Positions 43,634 through 53,023 of a stretch of DNA of 64,000 nt are shown here, one piece after another (within the stretch, counting starts at the first letter, position 1; each line of letters begins with the position of its first letter). Source of the stretch: Flavobacteriia bacterium (GTDB lineage: Bacteria; Bacteroidota; Bacteroidia; Flavobacteriales_D; Crocinitomicaceae); contig JAPLEV010000049.1 of assembly GCA_026391005.1 (NCBI GenBank), forward strand, positions 1 through 64,000. Direction: 5' to 3'. Position numbers and translations under genes: made by a program. The notes under the pieces are model-generated. The model did no database searches, was not told where the DNA came from, and saw nothing but the letters and a program-made list of their open reading frames with translations.

Positions 43634-45435
43634 TTATGAAGGTTTGATCCAGTATACTTTTTTGCCCGTTGGGTGTTCCAAATGAATGCAAAAATTAAAA
43701 TAATTATTATGGGTGTTAAAAAATTAATTGCCTTTAATATACCGGCCATTTTGGATAATTTTTCTTTGTTTATATTTTTGATTTCGATTTGTCTACTTCT
43801 TATATCTAATACAGATATTTCGCCCATCATATAATCAACTAGATTTTGAAAAAAATCTTGATTCCCATAATACATTCCTTGTCCTCTTTCAGCAAGTATA
43901 TCATTTAGCTTCAATTCATTAAATTTTTTGGGGCGGTAAATAACTTGACCGGTTTTTTCATTAATTAAGGAATCATAAGCATTCTCGATAAAGGTTCCAT
44001 TACCTACTAATAGAACTTTACCCTCTCTAATACTCTTTGCTTTGTATTTTGAATTTTTATTATCTGAAAATTCTTTAGCAATTCTATTTTTGAAATGTGA
44101 AGTAAAATTACCTTCTACCATTCCTGCAAGACATAATTTATTATTTTCCAATGTTGTATTATCGATGAGTTTTGGATTTTTTCCCAATGACATTGGCATT
44201 TCTAAGCTAACTAGTGGCGCTAATCCTGTTCTATTTGAATTTGTAGAGGAAGTAAGTAATGCTGTTATTTTGGTAGTTGCTGAAGGAATAAAATTAATTT
44301 CATTTACATATTTTAGTGATACTGGATCGATATTACGTGTTATGATATGCGAACTTGGGGTAGCTAAAACATGAAAAAACCAAGGAATTAATGTTTGTTC
44401 AGCGTATGGAACAATTTTAGGAGCACACTGCACATCTACCACAAGATTTTCGTTGAGTTTCAAGCCATAATCAAATAGCATTGTTTCTAGTTTTAAGTTT
44501 TTTCTGATTGTGTGGGCAAGTCCCCTTGACATTAATGAGTCCTCCTCTAAATGCAGTGTATTCATGAAACACATTAGCTTGCCTCCACCCATTACAAATT
44601 GATCAATTATATAGAGGTCTTTATTAGTAAATGGTAATTGGGGGTCTGCAATAATAAGTCCGTCAACATCATTTAATGCAGCCAAAGAGTCGTTAAGATT
44701 AATTTCGGTTAAAGCGAAGTAGGGCGATATCAGCAATCTGGCACGAGCAGTTTTATTGAAACTAAGTTCATCATGGCCTTGGAGAAAGGCAATTCTTGGT
44801 TTACTTGTCTGGGTTATATTACGAAGAGATGATAGCAAGTTGTATTCTAAATTATTCAGGGCATCTTCTAGAAGCGAACTCACATTTTCTAAACCTACAG
44901 GCTTACCCGGATTTGTGCCAGGAAGAAGTTGTAAACTTGCTTCTTTAATAATGCCATTAACTGAAAATGTGATTTCTGCCCCAGGCCATAAAAGTATTTG
45001 GGTTTGTGCCCCATCTTTTACGTAGGAGATATCCAATGGTTTTATACCGTTTCCTTTCTTATATAAGTTTTGAAAGAGCTCGTTTTTTTCATTTTCTGAA
45101 CCAACATTTGGATCAATAAAAACGTATTCGATTCTATTATTACTTATTTTTTTGAAGGCATTTAGTTTGTCCTCGACAGCATTCCTATAATGTTTTATTT
45201 CTGCTGGTAAATTGCCTTCCAAGTATACTTTAATAGAGATTCGGCTATTGAAATTTGATGTGTCTGAAAGAAATAACTTAGTTCCATCTGTTAGGGTATA
45301 ACGCTGGTCATCGGTCATATCAATTTGTTGATAAACCAAAGAAGCAATAATATTAATAAGAATAACCGCGAAAAGAGTAATTACGAAGAACCCCCAACTA
45401 AAAAAGCTTTTTATAAAGCGCCTATTTTTTTTCAC
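43630..45435 (-). CDS. gldG: Gliding motility ABC transporter auxiliary protein GldG
   Basis: Large extracytoplasmic subunit of the GldAFG ABC transporter linked to flavobacterial gliding. 601 aa with an N-terminal helix (about 13-35), a big soluble domain with IDMTDDQRYTLTDGTKLFL, a Rossmann-like DUF4350 region (IAFLQGHDEL, VDGLIIADPQLPF, DQFVMGGGKLM) and a C-terminal helix before NTQRAKKY. It starts three bases after gldF. The ATPase partner GldA is not in the window. Confidence 0.92.
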   Translation of the reverse strand: MKKNRRFIKSFFSWGFFVITLFAVILINIIASLVYQQIDMTDDQRYTLTDGTKLFLSDTSNFNSRISIKVYLEGNLPAEIKHYRNAVEDKLNAFKKISNNRIEYVFIDPNVGSENEKNELFQNLYKKGNGIKPLDISYVKDGAQTQILLWPGAEITFSVNGIIKEASLQLLPGTNPGKPVGLENVSSLLEDALNNLEYNLLSSLRNITQTSKPRIAFLQGHDELSFNKTARARLLISPYFALTEINLNDSLAALNDVDGLIIADPQLPFTNKDLYIIDQFVMGGGKLMCFMNTLHLEEDSLMSRGLAHTIRKNLKLETMLFDYGLKLNENLVVDVQCAPKIVPYAEQTLIPWFFHVLATPSSHIITRNIDPVSLKYVNEINFIPSATTKITALLTSSTNSNRTGLAPLVSLEMPMSLGKNPKLIDNTTLENNKLCLAGMVEGNFTSHFKNRIAKEFSDNKNSKYKAKSIREGKVLLVGNGTFIENAYDSLINEKTGQVIYRPKKFNELKLNDILAERGQGMYYGNQDFFQNLVDYMMGEISVLDIRSRQIEIKNINKEKLSKMAGILKAINFLTPIIIILIFAFIWNTQRAKKYTGSNLHK

Positions 45436-45438
45436 TGC

Positions 45439-46170
45439 TTATTTTTTTAAAGATTTAACGCTGGTTAGGGCAGCATAAAGAAATAGGAATATTGCGGAGA
45501 TAAAATAGATGATATCACTGGTATCTATAATGCCCTTTTTTATTGAATTATAATGAAAAGAAATGCCAAAATAGCGAATTATGGTATCTATTTCGCCTAC
45601 CTGAGAAAACGCGCCTAATAGTTCTAATCCGTCGTACATAAACCAGCATAGAAACATGGCCAAAATAAAAGATACGATTTGACTATTGGTCAAAGAAGAT
45701 GTAAATATACCAATTGAAACAAATACAGCCCCTAGCAAAATTAGTCCTAAATAAGAGGTTATCGTTGCACCTAAATCAATTATACCCACAGGATCACCCA
45801 AATAATACATTGAGAAATAATAAATAATAGTGGGAATAATGGCGATAATCATTAGGGTAAGCCCGGCAAAATACTTTGCTAAAATAATACCCAAATCCGA
45901 AATTGGCTTTGTAAATAATAACTCAATAGTTCCGGTTCGTCGCTCCTCTGCAATGGATCGCATGGTGATCGCTGGAATCAAGATTAGAAGAATAACAGGC
46001 GATAGATTGAAAAAAGGAATTAGATCTGCCTCTACGCCCTCTAATAGGTTTGTATTGTAGGATAGAATCCAATGAAATAAACCACATGCGACTAAATAAA
46101 TCAATATGAAAACATAGCCGATTATGGAACTTAAAAAACTTCTGACCTCTTTTAAATATAATGATAACAT
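45439..46170 (-). CDS. gldF: Gliding motility ABC permease GldF
   Basis: Inner-membrane permease of 243 aa with six predicted helices and the ABC-2 family signature TMRSIAEERRTGTIELLFTK, where the Glu-rich loop contacts the ATPase. The opening LSLYLKEVRSFLSSIIGYVF matches GldF. Partner of gldG directly downstream. In flavobacteria loss of GldF or GldG impairs gliding in some species only. Confidence 0.92.
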   Translation of the reverse strand: MLSLYLKEVRSFLSSIIGYVFILIYLVACGLFHWILSYNTNLLEGVEADLIPFFNLSPVILLILIPAITMRSIAEERRTGTIELLFTKPISDLGIILAKYFAGLTLMIIAIIPTIIYYFSMYYLGDPVGIIDLGATITSYLGLILLGAVFVSIGIFTSSLTNSQIVSFILAMFLCWFMYDGLELLGAFSQVGEIDTIIRYFGISFHYNSIKKGIIDTSDIIYFISAIFLFLYAALTSVKSLKK

Positions 46171-46257
46171 AAAATAATTTCGTTCTCCAAAATTAGAATT
46201 TTCAAGCTAATATTGAATAAATATTTTTTATTTATGTGATTTTAAAATAGGCATAAA

Positions 46258-46282
46258 TAAAAAAAGTCCCAAAAGGGACTTA
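46258..46282 (-). terminator. Intrinsic terminator of the cold-shock gene
   Basis: On the minus strand AAGTCCC-TTTT-GGGACTT is followed by a U run. It lies 26 bases after the cold-shock stop codon. Confidence 0.85.
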
Positions 46283-46306
46283 GTTTTTTTAAGGTGATGA
46301 ATATGA

Positions 46307-46498
46307 TTATGCTTTTTTAACATTAATTGCATTCAAACCTCTTCGACCTTCTTCAAGTTCGAATTCAACTTGGTCATTTTCTTTAACCTTGTCAATTAGT
46401 CCTGTTACATGAACAAAATATTCTTTGCTCGTGTCTTCGTCAACTATGAAACCAAAACCTTTAGTTTCATTGAAGAATTTTACTGTTCCTTTACTCAT
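46307..46498 (-). CDS. Cold-shock domain protein (CspA family)
   Basis: A 63-residue OB-fold RNA/DNA chaperone. RNP1 is KGFGFI and RNP2 is EYFVHV. The C-terminal segment EEGRRGLNAINVKKA replaces the usual GxxGPxAxNV. A single-gene unit with its own terminator. Confidence 0.95.
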   Translation of the reverse strand: MSKGTVKFFNETKGFGFIVDEDTSKEYFVHVTGLIDKVKENDQVEFELEEGRRGLNAINVKKA

Positions 46499-46578
46499 TC
46501 TTATTCTAAATTAATTTATTTATATGTGTAAAATTAGCACATTTTTTTTAAAAATCTAATTTTACATTCTTTTTATTT

Positions 46579-46884
46579 CTAATTAAGTATAAAACTATCA
46601 AAATAAACGACTGTGCTACAAGCTTCTGCGGGTAATTCGAACAATGGTTTTATAGATATCCAAACCATGTTAAAGATCGTTGATTTTCGATAATTATTTA
46701 GTGCATCTTCGCTTTCCCATTGACTGTAAGTGTAAAATACACAAGGGTTTTGTATGTCTTTCAATAAACGCATACCCAGACAACCATTGAAATTTGAAAC
46801 ATTTAATTTATTCTCGTCAAAAATGCGAATAAATGTTGCTATTTCGGTTTGCCTAAATTGTAATTTCACAATTCTTGTTATCAA
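46579..46884 (-). CDS. Antibiotic biosynthesis monooxygenase (ABM/YgiN-like) domain protein
   Basis: A 101-residue ferredoxin-like-fold protein of the ABM family. The pattern VKLQFRQTEIATFIRIFDENK, then CLGMRLLKDIQ and FYTYSQWESEDALNNYRKS, is typical. These proteins act as monooxygenases, heme oxygenases or stress proteins, and no substrate can be inferred. It overlaps the SAM hydrolase gene by four bases, so it is translated with it. Confidence 0.82.
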   Translation of the reverse strand: MITRIVKLQFRQTEIATFIRIFDENKLNVSNFNGCLGMRLLKDIQNPCVFYTYSQWESEDALNNYRKSTIFNMVWISIKPLFELPAEACSTVVYFDSFILN

Positions 46885-47762
46885 AACTCAAGCGAATTTA
46901 TGGTTTTGTGTGAGCCTGCTGGTTCAAAAACAACTTTTATAATATCGCCTTTTCGTACCCCAAAAAGACGATCAGCGCCACCATTTCCTCGATTAGCACC
47001 TTGGTTAATCGCAATCTCTAATAGCCCCGCATTGTTAAATATAGCCACTTTTTCGCCTAAAACAACACTATTATAGGTTGGCGATATTTTATCCAAATGG
47101 TATGTTTTATTATGGTAGTAAATGCTAAAAGGAAGATTATCCCCAAATCGGTTGAAATCCTCTATTGTGATGTTGGAGATTAAATTTCCATAAGAATCAA
47201 TATGAATGACATGCCCTTGAATTGACAAGGATTCGATAGTAGGGTTTTGTAATAAGGACTTTTTAAAATTTTCCTCCGCTTGGCAAAATTGAGCTATATT
47301 TTCTCCATTAATAATTCTAATTGCTAATGGGACAAGACAATTTTTTGTCGTAAACTTAAGCATCTCGAGGTGTTTGTTAACATCGAGATAATTGAAAAAT
47401 GCTGTTGGTTTTTTATCGCCCAAAAATGCCCCAAAAAATCCGTTGTCTGTAGCGATAAAGTACTGATTTTCGAAAATTAAAATCGAGGGGTAATTGGGTG
47501 AAAAATTAGAGTGATTAGTTTCAAAAGCAGCCCCCATAATTTTTGGTTCGCTATCAACACCAATAATATGTACTGTTCCATCCGGAAAATCTTTGTAACA
47601 ACTGCGCAATTGAAAAGCGGCTTCTGATGTATCGAAAGGACGAATATCATGCGAGATATCTATTAAGTTAATAGACCCCAATTGTCGGCATAAACTTGCT
47701 TTTATTGAAGCAACATAATAATCTTTTAAACCGGCATCAGTTGTAAGGGTAATGATTTGCAT
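46881..47762 (-). CDS. SAM hydroxide adenosyltransferase (DUF62 / chlorinase-fluorinase family)
   Basis: A 293-residue enzyme of the SAM-chlorinase/fluorinase superfamily. The opening ITLTTDAGLKDYYVASIKA contains the Asp that holds the nucleophile, with DISHDIRPFDTSEAAF next. The C-terminal segment reads NRGNGGADRLFGVRKGD. The 23-residue loop of fluorinase is not present, so the usual activity is hydrolysis of SAM to adenosine and methionine. Divergent from phoH. Confidence 0.86.
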   Translation of the reverse strand: MQIITLTTDAGLKDYYVASIKASLCRQLGSINLIDISHDIRPFDTSEAAFQLRSCYKDFPDGTVHIIGVDSEPKIMGAAFETNHSNFSPNYPSILIFENQYFIATDNGFFGAFLGDKKPTAFFNYLDVNKHLEMLKFTTKNCLVPLAIRIINGENIAQFCQAEENFKKSLLQNPTIESLSIQGHVIHIDSYGNLISNITIEDFNRFGDNLPFSIYYHNKTYHLDKISPTYNSVVLGEKVAIFNNAGLLEIAINQGANRGNGGADRLFGVRKGDIIKVVFEPAGSHKTINSLEF

Positions 47763-47852
47763 GATGATTTATCGCTCAGTATTGCATTAATTTTTAATTT
47801 TACCAAAAGTAAGATATTTCTTAATGATAGTAATAAGTAAAGTGCAATTTAA

Positions 47853-48818
47853 TTGAAGGTAGATAGTAGAGAAATTGTTATTGAAGGAATTAATCCTCAA
47901 GATTTATTTGGGATTAACAATGTTAATTTAAAGCATATAAAAAGCTTTTTCCCTAAATTGTCTGTTCTATCTAGGGGAAATAGTCTTACTGTGCAAGGGG
48001 ATCAAGAACTTGTAGAGGAATTTAATCGAAAATTTGATTTGATTCAGCAGCATTATAATACCTACAATGTGCTATCAATTAACAATATTGATAATCTGAT
48101 GCTTGAGAACGGAAGTATTCTTTTTAACAATGGGCATGATGATGAAACTCTGGTTCACGGAACTGGAGGAAATAAAATTAAGGCTAGAACGGTTAATCAA
48201 AAAAAGTTAGTCAAAGCGATTGATGAATATGATATGGTTTTTGCTGTTGGTCCTGCAGGAACAGGTAAAACATATACCGCAGTTGCCTTGGCTGTTCGAG
48301 CATTAAAAGCAAAGGAGGTAAAACGAATCGTGCTGACACGACCTGCCGTTGAAGCAGGAGAAAACTTAGGATTCCTGCCTGGCGATCTCAAAGAAAAATT
48401 AGATCCTTACTTAATGCCATTGTATGATGCCCTTAGGGATATGATTCCGCCTGATAAATTAGCCAATATGATTGAGATGGGAATTATTGAAATTGCACCG
48501 CTTGCATTCATGAGGGGTAGAACACTGGATAAAGCTTTTGTGATTTTAGATGAGGCACAAAATACTACAACACTCCAAATGAAAATGTTTTTAACGCGCA
48601 TGGGAATGACGGCTAAATTCCTCATTACAGGTGATATGACCCAAGTTGATTTACCTCATCGACAAAAATCTGGACTTAGTTTTGCTTTAGAAATTTTAGA
48701 TGGTATTGATGAAATTGGCATCATTCGATTGGAAAAAAGTGATATCATAAGACATAAATTAATAACGAAAATTATTGATGCCTTTGAAAAAGCAGAGTCT
48801 AAAACTAAAATCGATTAA
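47853..48818 (+). CDS. PhoH family ATPase
   Basis: P-loop protein of 321 aa, PhoH type, involved in RNA metabolism or phosphate stress. Walker A is GPAGTGKTYTA and Walker B is FVILDEAQNTT. An N-terminal KH-like region covers about residues 1-100. The start is TTG at 47853: an in-frame TAA lies directly before it, and the next ATG is far inside the domain. It precedes purC by ten bases. The exact activity is unclear; relatives cleave RNA when fused to a PIN domain, which this one lacks. Confidence 0.88.
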   Translation: MKVDSREIVIEGINPQDLFGINNVNLKHIKSFFPKLSVLSRGNSLTVQGDQELVEEFNRKFDLIQQHYNTYNVLSINNIDNLMLENGSILFNNGHDDETLVHGTGGNKIKARTVNQKKLVKAIDEYDMVFAVGPAGTGKTYTAVALAVRALKAKEVKRIVLTRPAVEAGENLGFLPGDLKEKLDPYLMPLYDALRDMIPPDKLANMIEMGIIEIAPLAFMRGRTLDKAFVILDEAQNTTTLQMKMFLTRMGMTAKFLITGDMTQVDLPHRQKSGLSFALEILDGIDEIGIIRLEKSDIIRHKLITKIIDAFEKAESKTKID

Positions 48819-48828
48819 CTAATTTAAG

Positions 48829-49779
48829 ATGGAAATAAATTCTACTGTTGCGTTTAATTTTGATGGGCAAATTGGCGTTTACCATGGAAAAGTTCGCGAT
48901 GTTTACACGCTCTCTGAAAATCGTTTGGTCATGGTCGCCTCCGACCGAATATCGGCCTTTGACCATATACTGCCGAAAGGAATCCCACACAAAGGTCAGG
49001 TGCTTAATCAGGTTGCAACTTATTTTTTAGATGCCACCAAAGATATTGTTCCAAATTGGTTAGTTGCAACGCCTGATCCGTGCGTTGCCGTTGGTTATGC
49101 CTGCGAGCCGATTCGTGTTGAAATGGTTATTCGTGGTTATTTAGCGGGACATGCGGCTAGGGAATATAAAGCAGGCAAACGTGTTTTGTGTGGCGTTGTC
49201 TTGCCAGAGGGACTTACAGAAAATGATCGATTTCCTAAGCCTATTATTACGCCTGCTGTTAAGGCAGAGGAGGGGCATGACGAAGATATTTCTAGAGAAG
49301 ATATTTTGTTGCACGGACATGTTAGCCAAGAAGTATATGAAAAAATGGAATTGTATACTAGGAAACTATTTCAAAGGGGAACTGAAATGGCATTTAAGCA
49401 AGGCTTAATATTGGTCGATACAAAATATGAGTTCGGTTTACTAAATGGGGAGGTAGTCTTAATAGATGAAATTCATACCCCGGATTCTTCGCGTTATTTT
49501 TATGCTGAAGGTTACGAGGAACGTCAGGTATTAGGGTTGGAACAAAAGCAATTATCAAAGGAATTTGTGCGGCAATGGCTAATCGAGAATGGTTTTCAAG
49601 GCCTTGAAGGCCAAGAAATTCCTCATATGCCAGATGAATTTGTGCAAATTATTTCCGAACGATATATTGAGTTGTATGAAAAAATAACGGGAAATCAGTT
49701 TGTTAAATCAGATACCACGAATAGCAATGATCGCATTTTTAATAATGTTCAGGCGTATCTTCAAAAAGAAATAAAATAG
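48829..49779 (+). CDS. purC: SAICAR synthase PurC
   Basis: Ligase joining aspartate to CAIR in de novo purine synthesis. The signature [33 protein letters not shown] (quoted in part: [14 protein letters not shown]), [14 protein letters not shown] and VDTKYEFGL are present. At 316 aa it is the longer, Bacteroidota-type form. Follows phoH by ten bases in the same direction and is separate from the purQ-purD unit. Confidence 0.96.
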   Translation: MEINSTVAFNFDGQIGVYHGKVRDVYTLSENRLVMVASDRISAFDHILPKGIPHKGQVLNQVATYFLDATKDIVPNWLVATPDPCVAVGYACEPIRVEMVIRGYLAGHAAREYKAGKRVLCGVVLPEGLTENDRFPKPIITPAVKAEEGHDEDISREDILLHGHVSQEVYEKMELYTRKLFQRGTEMAFKQGLILVDTKYEFGLLNGEVVLIDEIHTPDSSRYFYAEGYEERQVLGLEQKQLSKEFVRQWLIENGFQGLEGQEIPHMPDEFVQIISERYIELYEKITGNQFVKSDTTNSNDRIFNNVQAYLQKEIK

Positions 49780-49780
49780 T

Positions 49781-51430
49781 TTATTTTTTCTCTAAAACTT
49801 CCAAAATAGGCAAGCCTGTCATAGCTCCTGATCGCTGTAAATAGAGCAAGTGGGTTAGAGTAGCTGAAATGTCAGTAATTTCTATTGGCCGAAATACATC
49901 GTTAGGCTTTAATCCACCACCATACCAAAGCAATGGAACATGGGTATCGTAGTTAAAGGCTGAGCCATGAGAAGTGCCTTTAAAATCGGTGTCGTCTTCT
50001 ACAGGTAAAAATCCAGGATTTAACAAATACAATACATCCCCACTTCTATTAAAGTCGTATCCTAAAAACAACATTTTTCTCCAGGTATCGTCGTTTGCAC
50101 TACCCTCGGTTAGTTGTTTGGCGGTAAAAACAGCTTTAACTTCTGCCCATTTTCGAATTTCTTGACTTATAAAGTCACAAATTGCATTGAAATCAAGCTG
50201 CAATGAATCAATCTCTTTCCGATTTAGGTATATGTTTTGATTTATTTCGTTCAGCGTAATGGGCATTTTGAATTTTTTAAGAATAGCTAATCTTAATTCT
50301 TCCATTTTTAATTTACTGGCGTGGTAGCCTCCGGGAAGACGCATGTCCATTAGCATTTGAGGAATGGGAACAACGGCATGATCAGCAGTTAGAAAAAGGG
50401 TGAAGTTATCCTTTCCAAGTTTCTTCGTTAATTCCTTCAATAGTTTTTCTATTTCTAAGTCCATCCGAGCATACATATCCTCTATTTCCAATGAATAAGG
50501 CCCAAAGCTATGACCTGCGATGTCTGGGGTAGAATAACTAATGCAAAGTAAATCGGTCTGTGCATCTTCCCCTAACTTTTCATTTTTTATTGCCGATATA
50601 GCTAAATCGGTAAGTAAGCTATTGCATGCTGGAGAAATGGTAAATCCAATAAAATCTGTGGCAGGAAAGGAGGTGAAATTATATGGAAAAACGGCGTCTG
50701 TTTTACCAGGGATAATCGCCTCGTATTTGCTTTCGTCTTTATCGACAGCTAGATATTTTTCCTTTGGGTATAAAAGCGTCCAATCTGTCAAGTAGGTTTT
50801 TGCATTTTTACTCGCGTTAAAGTTTTCTAGCCAATCGGGTAATTTATCCTTAAAGTAGGTACTTGTGGTAAAAGTGCCACTGAGTGGGTCAAACCAATAG
50901 CTTCCATCGCTTAAATGTCCACCGGGAAGGATGGCACTTCGGTTTTTAATTGAAAGAGAGATCACTTTTGCGCTTGGGTAGCTTAGTTTTAATTGATCGC
51001 TAATCGTATATGTTTTTAGATTTTTTGGCGAAGCTTTACCATATGCTGAAATGGTTCCAATTCCCGTAACAGACAAATCTTCTACACAGTTTACATTAGC
51101 CGAAGTAGTTCGATCATACCAACTGTTGCCAATAATTCCATGATTGTTTGGGCTCGTTCCGGTATAAATTGAGGCATGGCCTGGTCCAGTGTAGGTGGGG
51201 ACATAATTGTAATTCACGTTTCGACAATTCACACCATTATTCATTAGGGCATTAAAGCCACCTTTCGTAAAATGATGCTGATAGCGGTATAAATACTCGT
51301 AGCACATTTGATCAATGACGATTCCAACAATAAGTTTGTTTTTCTTTTGTGCTATTAGATTTCCTTTGAAAAAGAAGAGAAGAACAAATAATAAAAGAAA
51401 GGATAATTTATCCTTTGCCGGGTTTTCCAT
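49781..51430 (-). CDS. PafA-type alkaline phosphatase / nucleotide pyrophosphatase-like, secreted
   Basis: Phosphatase of the alkaline-phosphatase superfamily, PafA subtype (549 aa), expected in the periplasm. A signal peptide covers about residues 1-27. The first metal site is IVGIVIDQMCYEYL and the Thr nucleophile is in TYTGPGHASIYTGT. Later metal ligands are SYSTPDIAGHSFGP, FLTADHAVVPIP and HGSAFNYDTHVPLLWYG. Together with the PhoD-type enzyme it gives this genome two secreted phosphatases in the window. Its start overlaps the upstream VWFD gene by 23 bases. Confidence 0.9.
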   Translation of the reverse strand: MENPAKDKLSFLLLFVLLFFFKGNLIAQKKNKLIVGIVIDQMCYEYLYRYQHHFTKGGFNALMNNGVNCRNVNYNYVPTYTGPGHASIYTGTSPNNHGIIGNSWYDRTTSANVNCVEDLSVTGIGTISAYGKASPKNLKTYTISDQLKLSYPSAKVISLSIKNRSAILPGGHLSDGSYWFDPLSGTFTTSTYFKDKLPDWLENFNASKNAKTYLTDWTLLYPKEKYLAVDKDESKYEAIIPGKTDAVFPYNFTSFPATDFIGFTISPACNSLLTDLAISAIKNEKLGEDAQTDLLCISYSTPDIAGHSFGPYSLEIEDMYARMDLEIEKLLKELTKKLGKDNFTLFLTADHAVVPIPQMLMDMRLPGGYHASKLKMEELRLAILKKFKMPITLNEINQNIYLNRKEIDSLQLDFNAICDFISQEIRKWAEVKAVFTAKQLTEGSANDDTWRKMLFLGYDFNRSGDVLYLLNPGFLPVEDDTDFKGTSHGSAFNYDTHVPLLWYGGGLKPNDVFRPIEITDISATLTHLLYLQRSGAMTGLPILEVLEKK

Positions 51431-52952
51431 TTTTGCCTGGTATTACGGGTGATGTATTGCTTGGCTTGTTTGTATTAGTAGGAGTAGTAGTAGGTTTGTT
51501 AATTATGTTTGGCACCTTGATTTGGATCGGTTGGCTTGGATTTATAATTGTATTGTTATTACCATTTGTTTTAACATCAGTTTTTTCTGGTTTTTCTTCA
51601 AGGGGATTTTCACTTGGTGGTTTTGGTTGCGCTACTCCGCTTGGATTTTTAGGATCTAAAATTTGATGTGTATTGGTATTTAATAATGGTCTTTCTAATT
51701 TATTAAGAACCACTCCTTCCGTTGCTAACGATGGCGAAGGAACAGGATTCGGAGCAATATTTAAATACCCTTGATCAAAAATGCATCCTCCCATTTCATC
51801 GGGGACTACACCCATTGCTTCGCATCTTTGTCTCGCATTTGATTGCTGGTTAGCATTTAGGTCTGCTACTGTTAGATGAACTTTTGGGAATCTTCGGTCT
51901 GTAAAAGTAGCTGTATTTGTCCCACTTGAATAATCAAATAATGTAGTCATGTCTGTCACTCTCCAATCATCTGCAAAACTTTGTGATAGGTAGCTTAAGT
52001 ATTCTTTTTCAGCAATAATTGATGCTTGCTGCATTAATGGATTCCCAAATGTCGAGAATGCTTGGTAGACAGGGGGAGATTGATTGTTGTTTCTGCCATT
52101 AAAATCATCATTGATGTTTTTATTCGCATTCCCGAGTAAGCCACTGTATGCTTGAGTACTACACTCAAAAATAGTAACAGTTACATTAATGAAATTCGTC
52201 CCGCCACTTACTCTATTATTAAGAATCAGTATTTCTCCTGTGGGCCAGGTTATAATGTAATTACTTCCATTTAACCTGATTGTTCCCCCATGCGGTAAAA
52301 AATAAGTCCTGCCATGTAATTGGATTGGCGCACCATCTAAAAATAATGGTGTAACATTTCGCGAAGGTGCGTCTTCGGCATAAAATCCTACTCGGTCACC
52401 AAAAACATTCATGGCTATTGCCGAGTTCAAGGAGAAATTATCACTTTGTGCTTTTTGCCTCGCTTGAATCTCAAAATTTTTATCGGAAGATTTTGACAAT
52501 TCGAATTCACCTACTGTTTGAAATGAATACGTAGCATTGTCAAATGATTTTAAGTGCGGGTCGCCATAACTGCGGCCTTGAATAGTTCTGCAAAAAGTGT
52601 TGTTAATTAGCGCCAAGAGTAAAGTGGTAAATGCGTTATTTGTTGGTTGTGCATCCGTGTTGTTCGCCTCAATATAATTTTTCAAGTCTTCCCTTTTTTC
52701 TTTAGGCATCAAACTCAATAGTTCATAAGGCGTCAATTCTTCAGCAAACGTTCTATCTGGAATGGCTTGATTAGTTGACATCGCCATTATGCTTTCGGAT
52801 AACCAAAGACCTCGAATAGCATCCCAATCTTTTAGCTCGATCAAAATATTATCAGTTACACTTGGTTTATCGGTTGAAGGAATAACCATGTTTTCTTGTG
52901 AAAACGATTCTTGAAGTATTCCTAGGAAAAAAAACAAAATTATTATTTTCAT
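51408..52952 (-). CDS. Secreted VWFD-domain protein
   Basis: A 514-residue exported protein. A signal peptide (about residues 1-18) is followed by a helical region and a von Willebrand factor type D domain at about residues 120-300 (GRSYGDPHLKSFDNATYSFQ, then GLLGNANKNINDDFNGRNN). The C-terminal about 120 residues are low-complexity, rich in Pro, Thr, Asn and Lys, ending PGKNGKPGKG. No T9SS sorting domain is seen. VWFD domains in bacteria are adhesion-related, but this is inference. Overlap with the phosphatase gene by 23 bases implies coupled translation. Confidence 0.78.
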   Translation of the reverse strand: MKIIILFFFLGILQESFSQENMVIPSTDKPSVTDNILIELKDWDAIRGLWLSESIMAMSTNQAIPDRTFAEELTPYELLSLMPKEKREDLKNYIEANNTDAQPTNNAFTTLLLALINNTFCRTIQGRSYGDPHLKSFDNATYSFQTVGEFELSKSSDKNFEIQARQKAQSDNFSLNSAIAMNVFGDRVGFYAEDAPSRNVTPLFLDGAPIQLHGRTYFLPHGGTIRLNGSNYIITWPTGEILILNNRVSGGTNFINVTVTIFECSTQAYSGLLGNANKNINDDFNGRNNNQSPPVYQAFSTFGNPLMQQASIIAEKEYLSYLSQSFADDWRVTDMTTLFDYSSGTNTATFTDRRFPKVHLTVADLNANQQSNARQRCEAMGVVPDEMGGCIFDQGYLNIAPNPVPSPSLATEGVVLNKLERPLLNTNTHQILDPKNPSGVAQPKPPSENPLEEKPEKTDVKTNGNNNTIINPSQPIQIKVPNIINKPTTTPTNTNKPSNTSPVIPGKNGKPGKG

Positions 52953-53023
52953 TTTTTTGATATTAAAAGTTGGATTTATAGCTTTTTTATGCTGTTTTTA
53001 AAGTTTGAGGTTCTTTTTTTTCG

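Noticed and set aside
46881-47762. Fluorinase or chlorinase activity for the SAM-cleaving enzyme
   Set aside because: The halide-specific loop is not evident, and the sequence fits the common SAM hydrolase group.
51415-51666. 83 aa plus-strand ORF rich in Gly, Leu and Val
   Set aside because: Antisense shadow of the Pro/Thr/Asn-rich tail of the VWFD protein.
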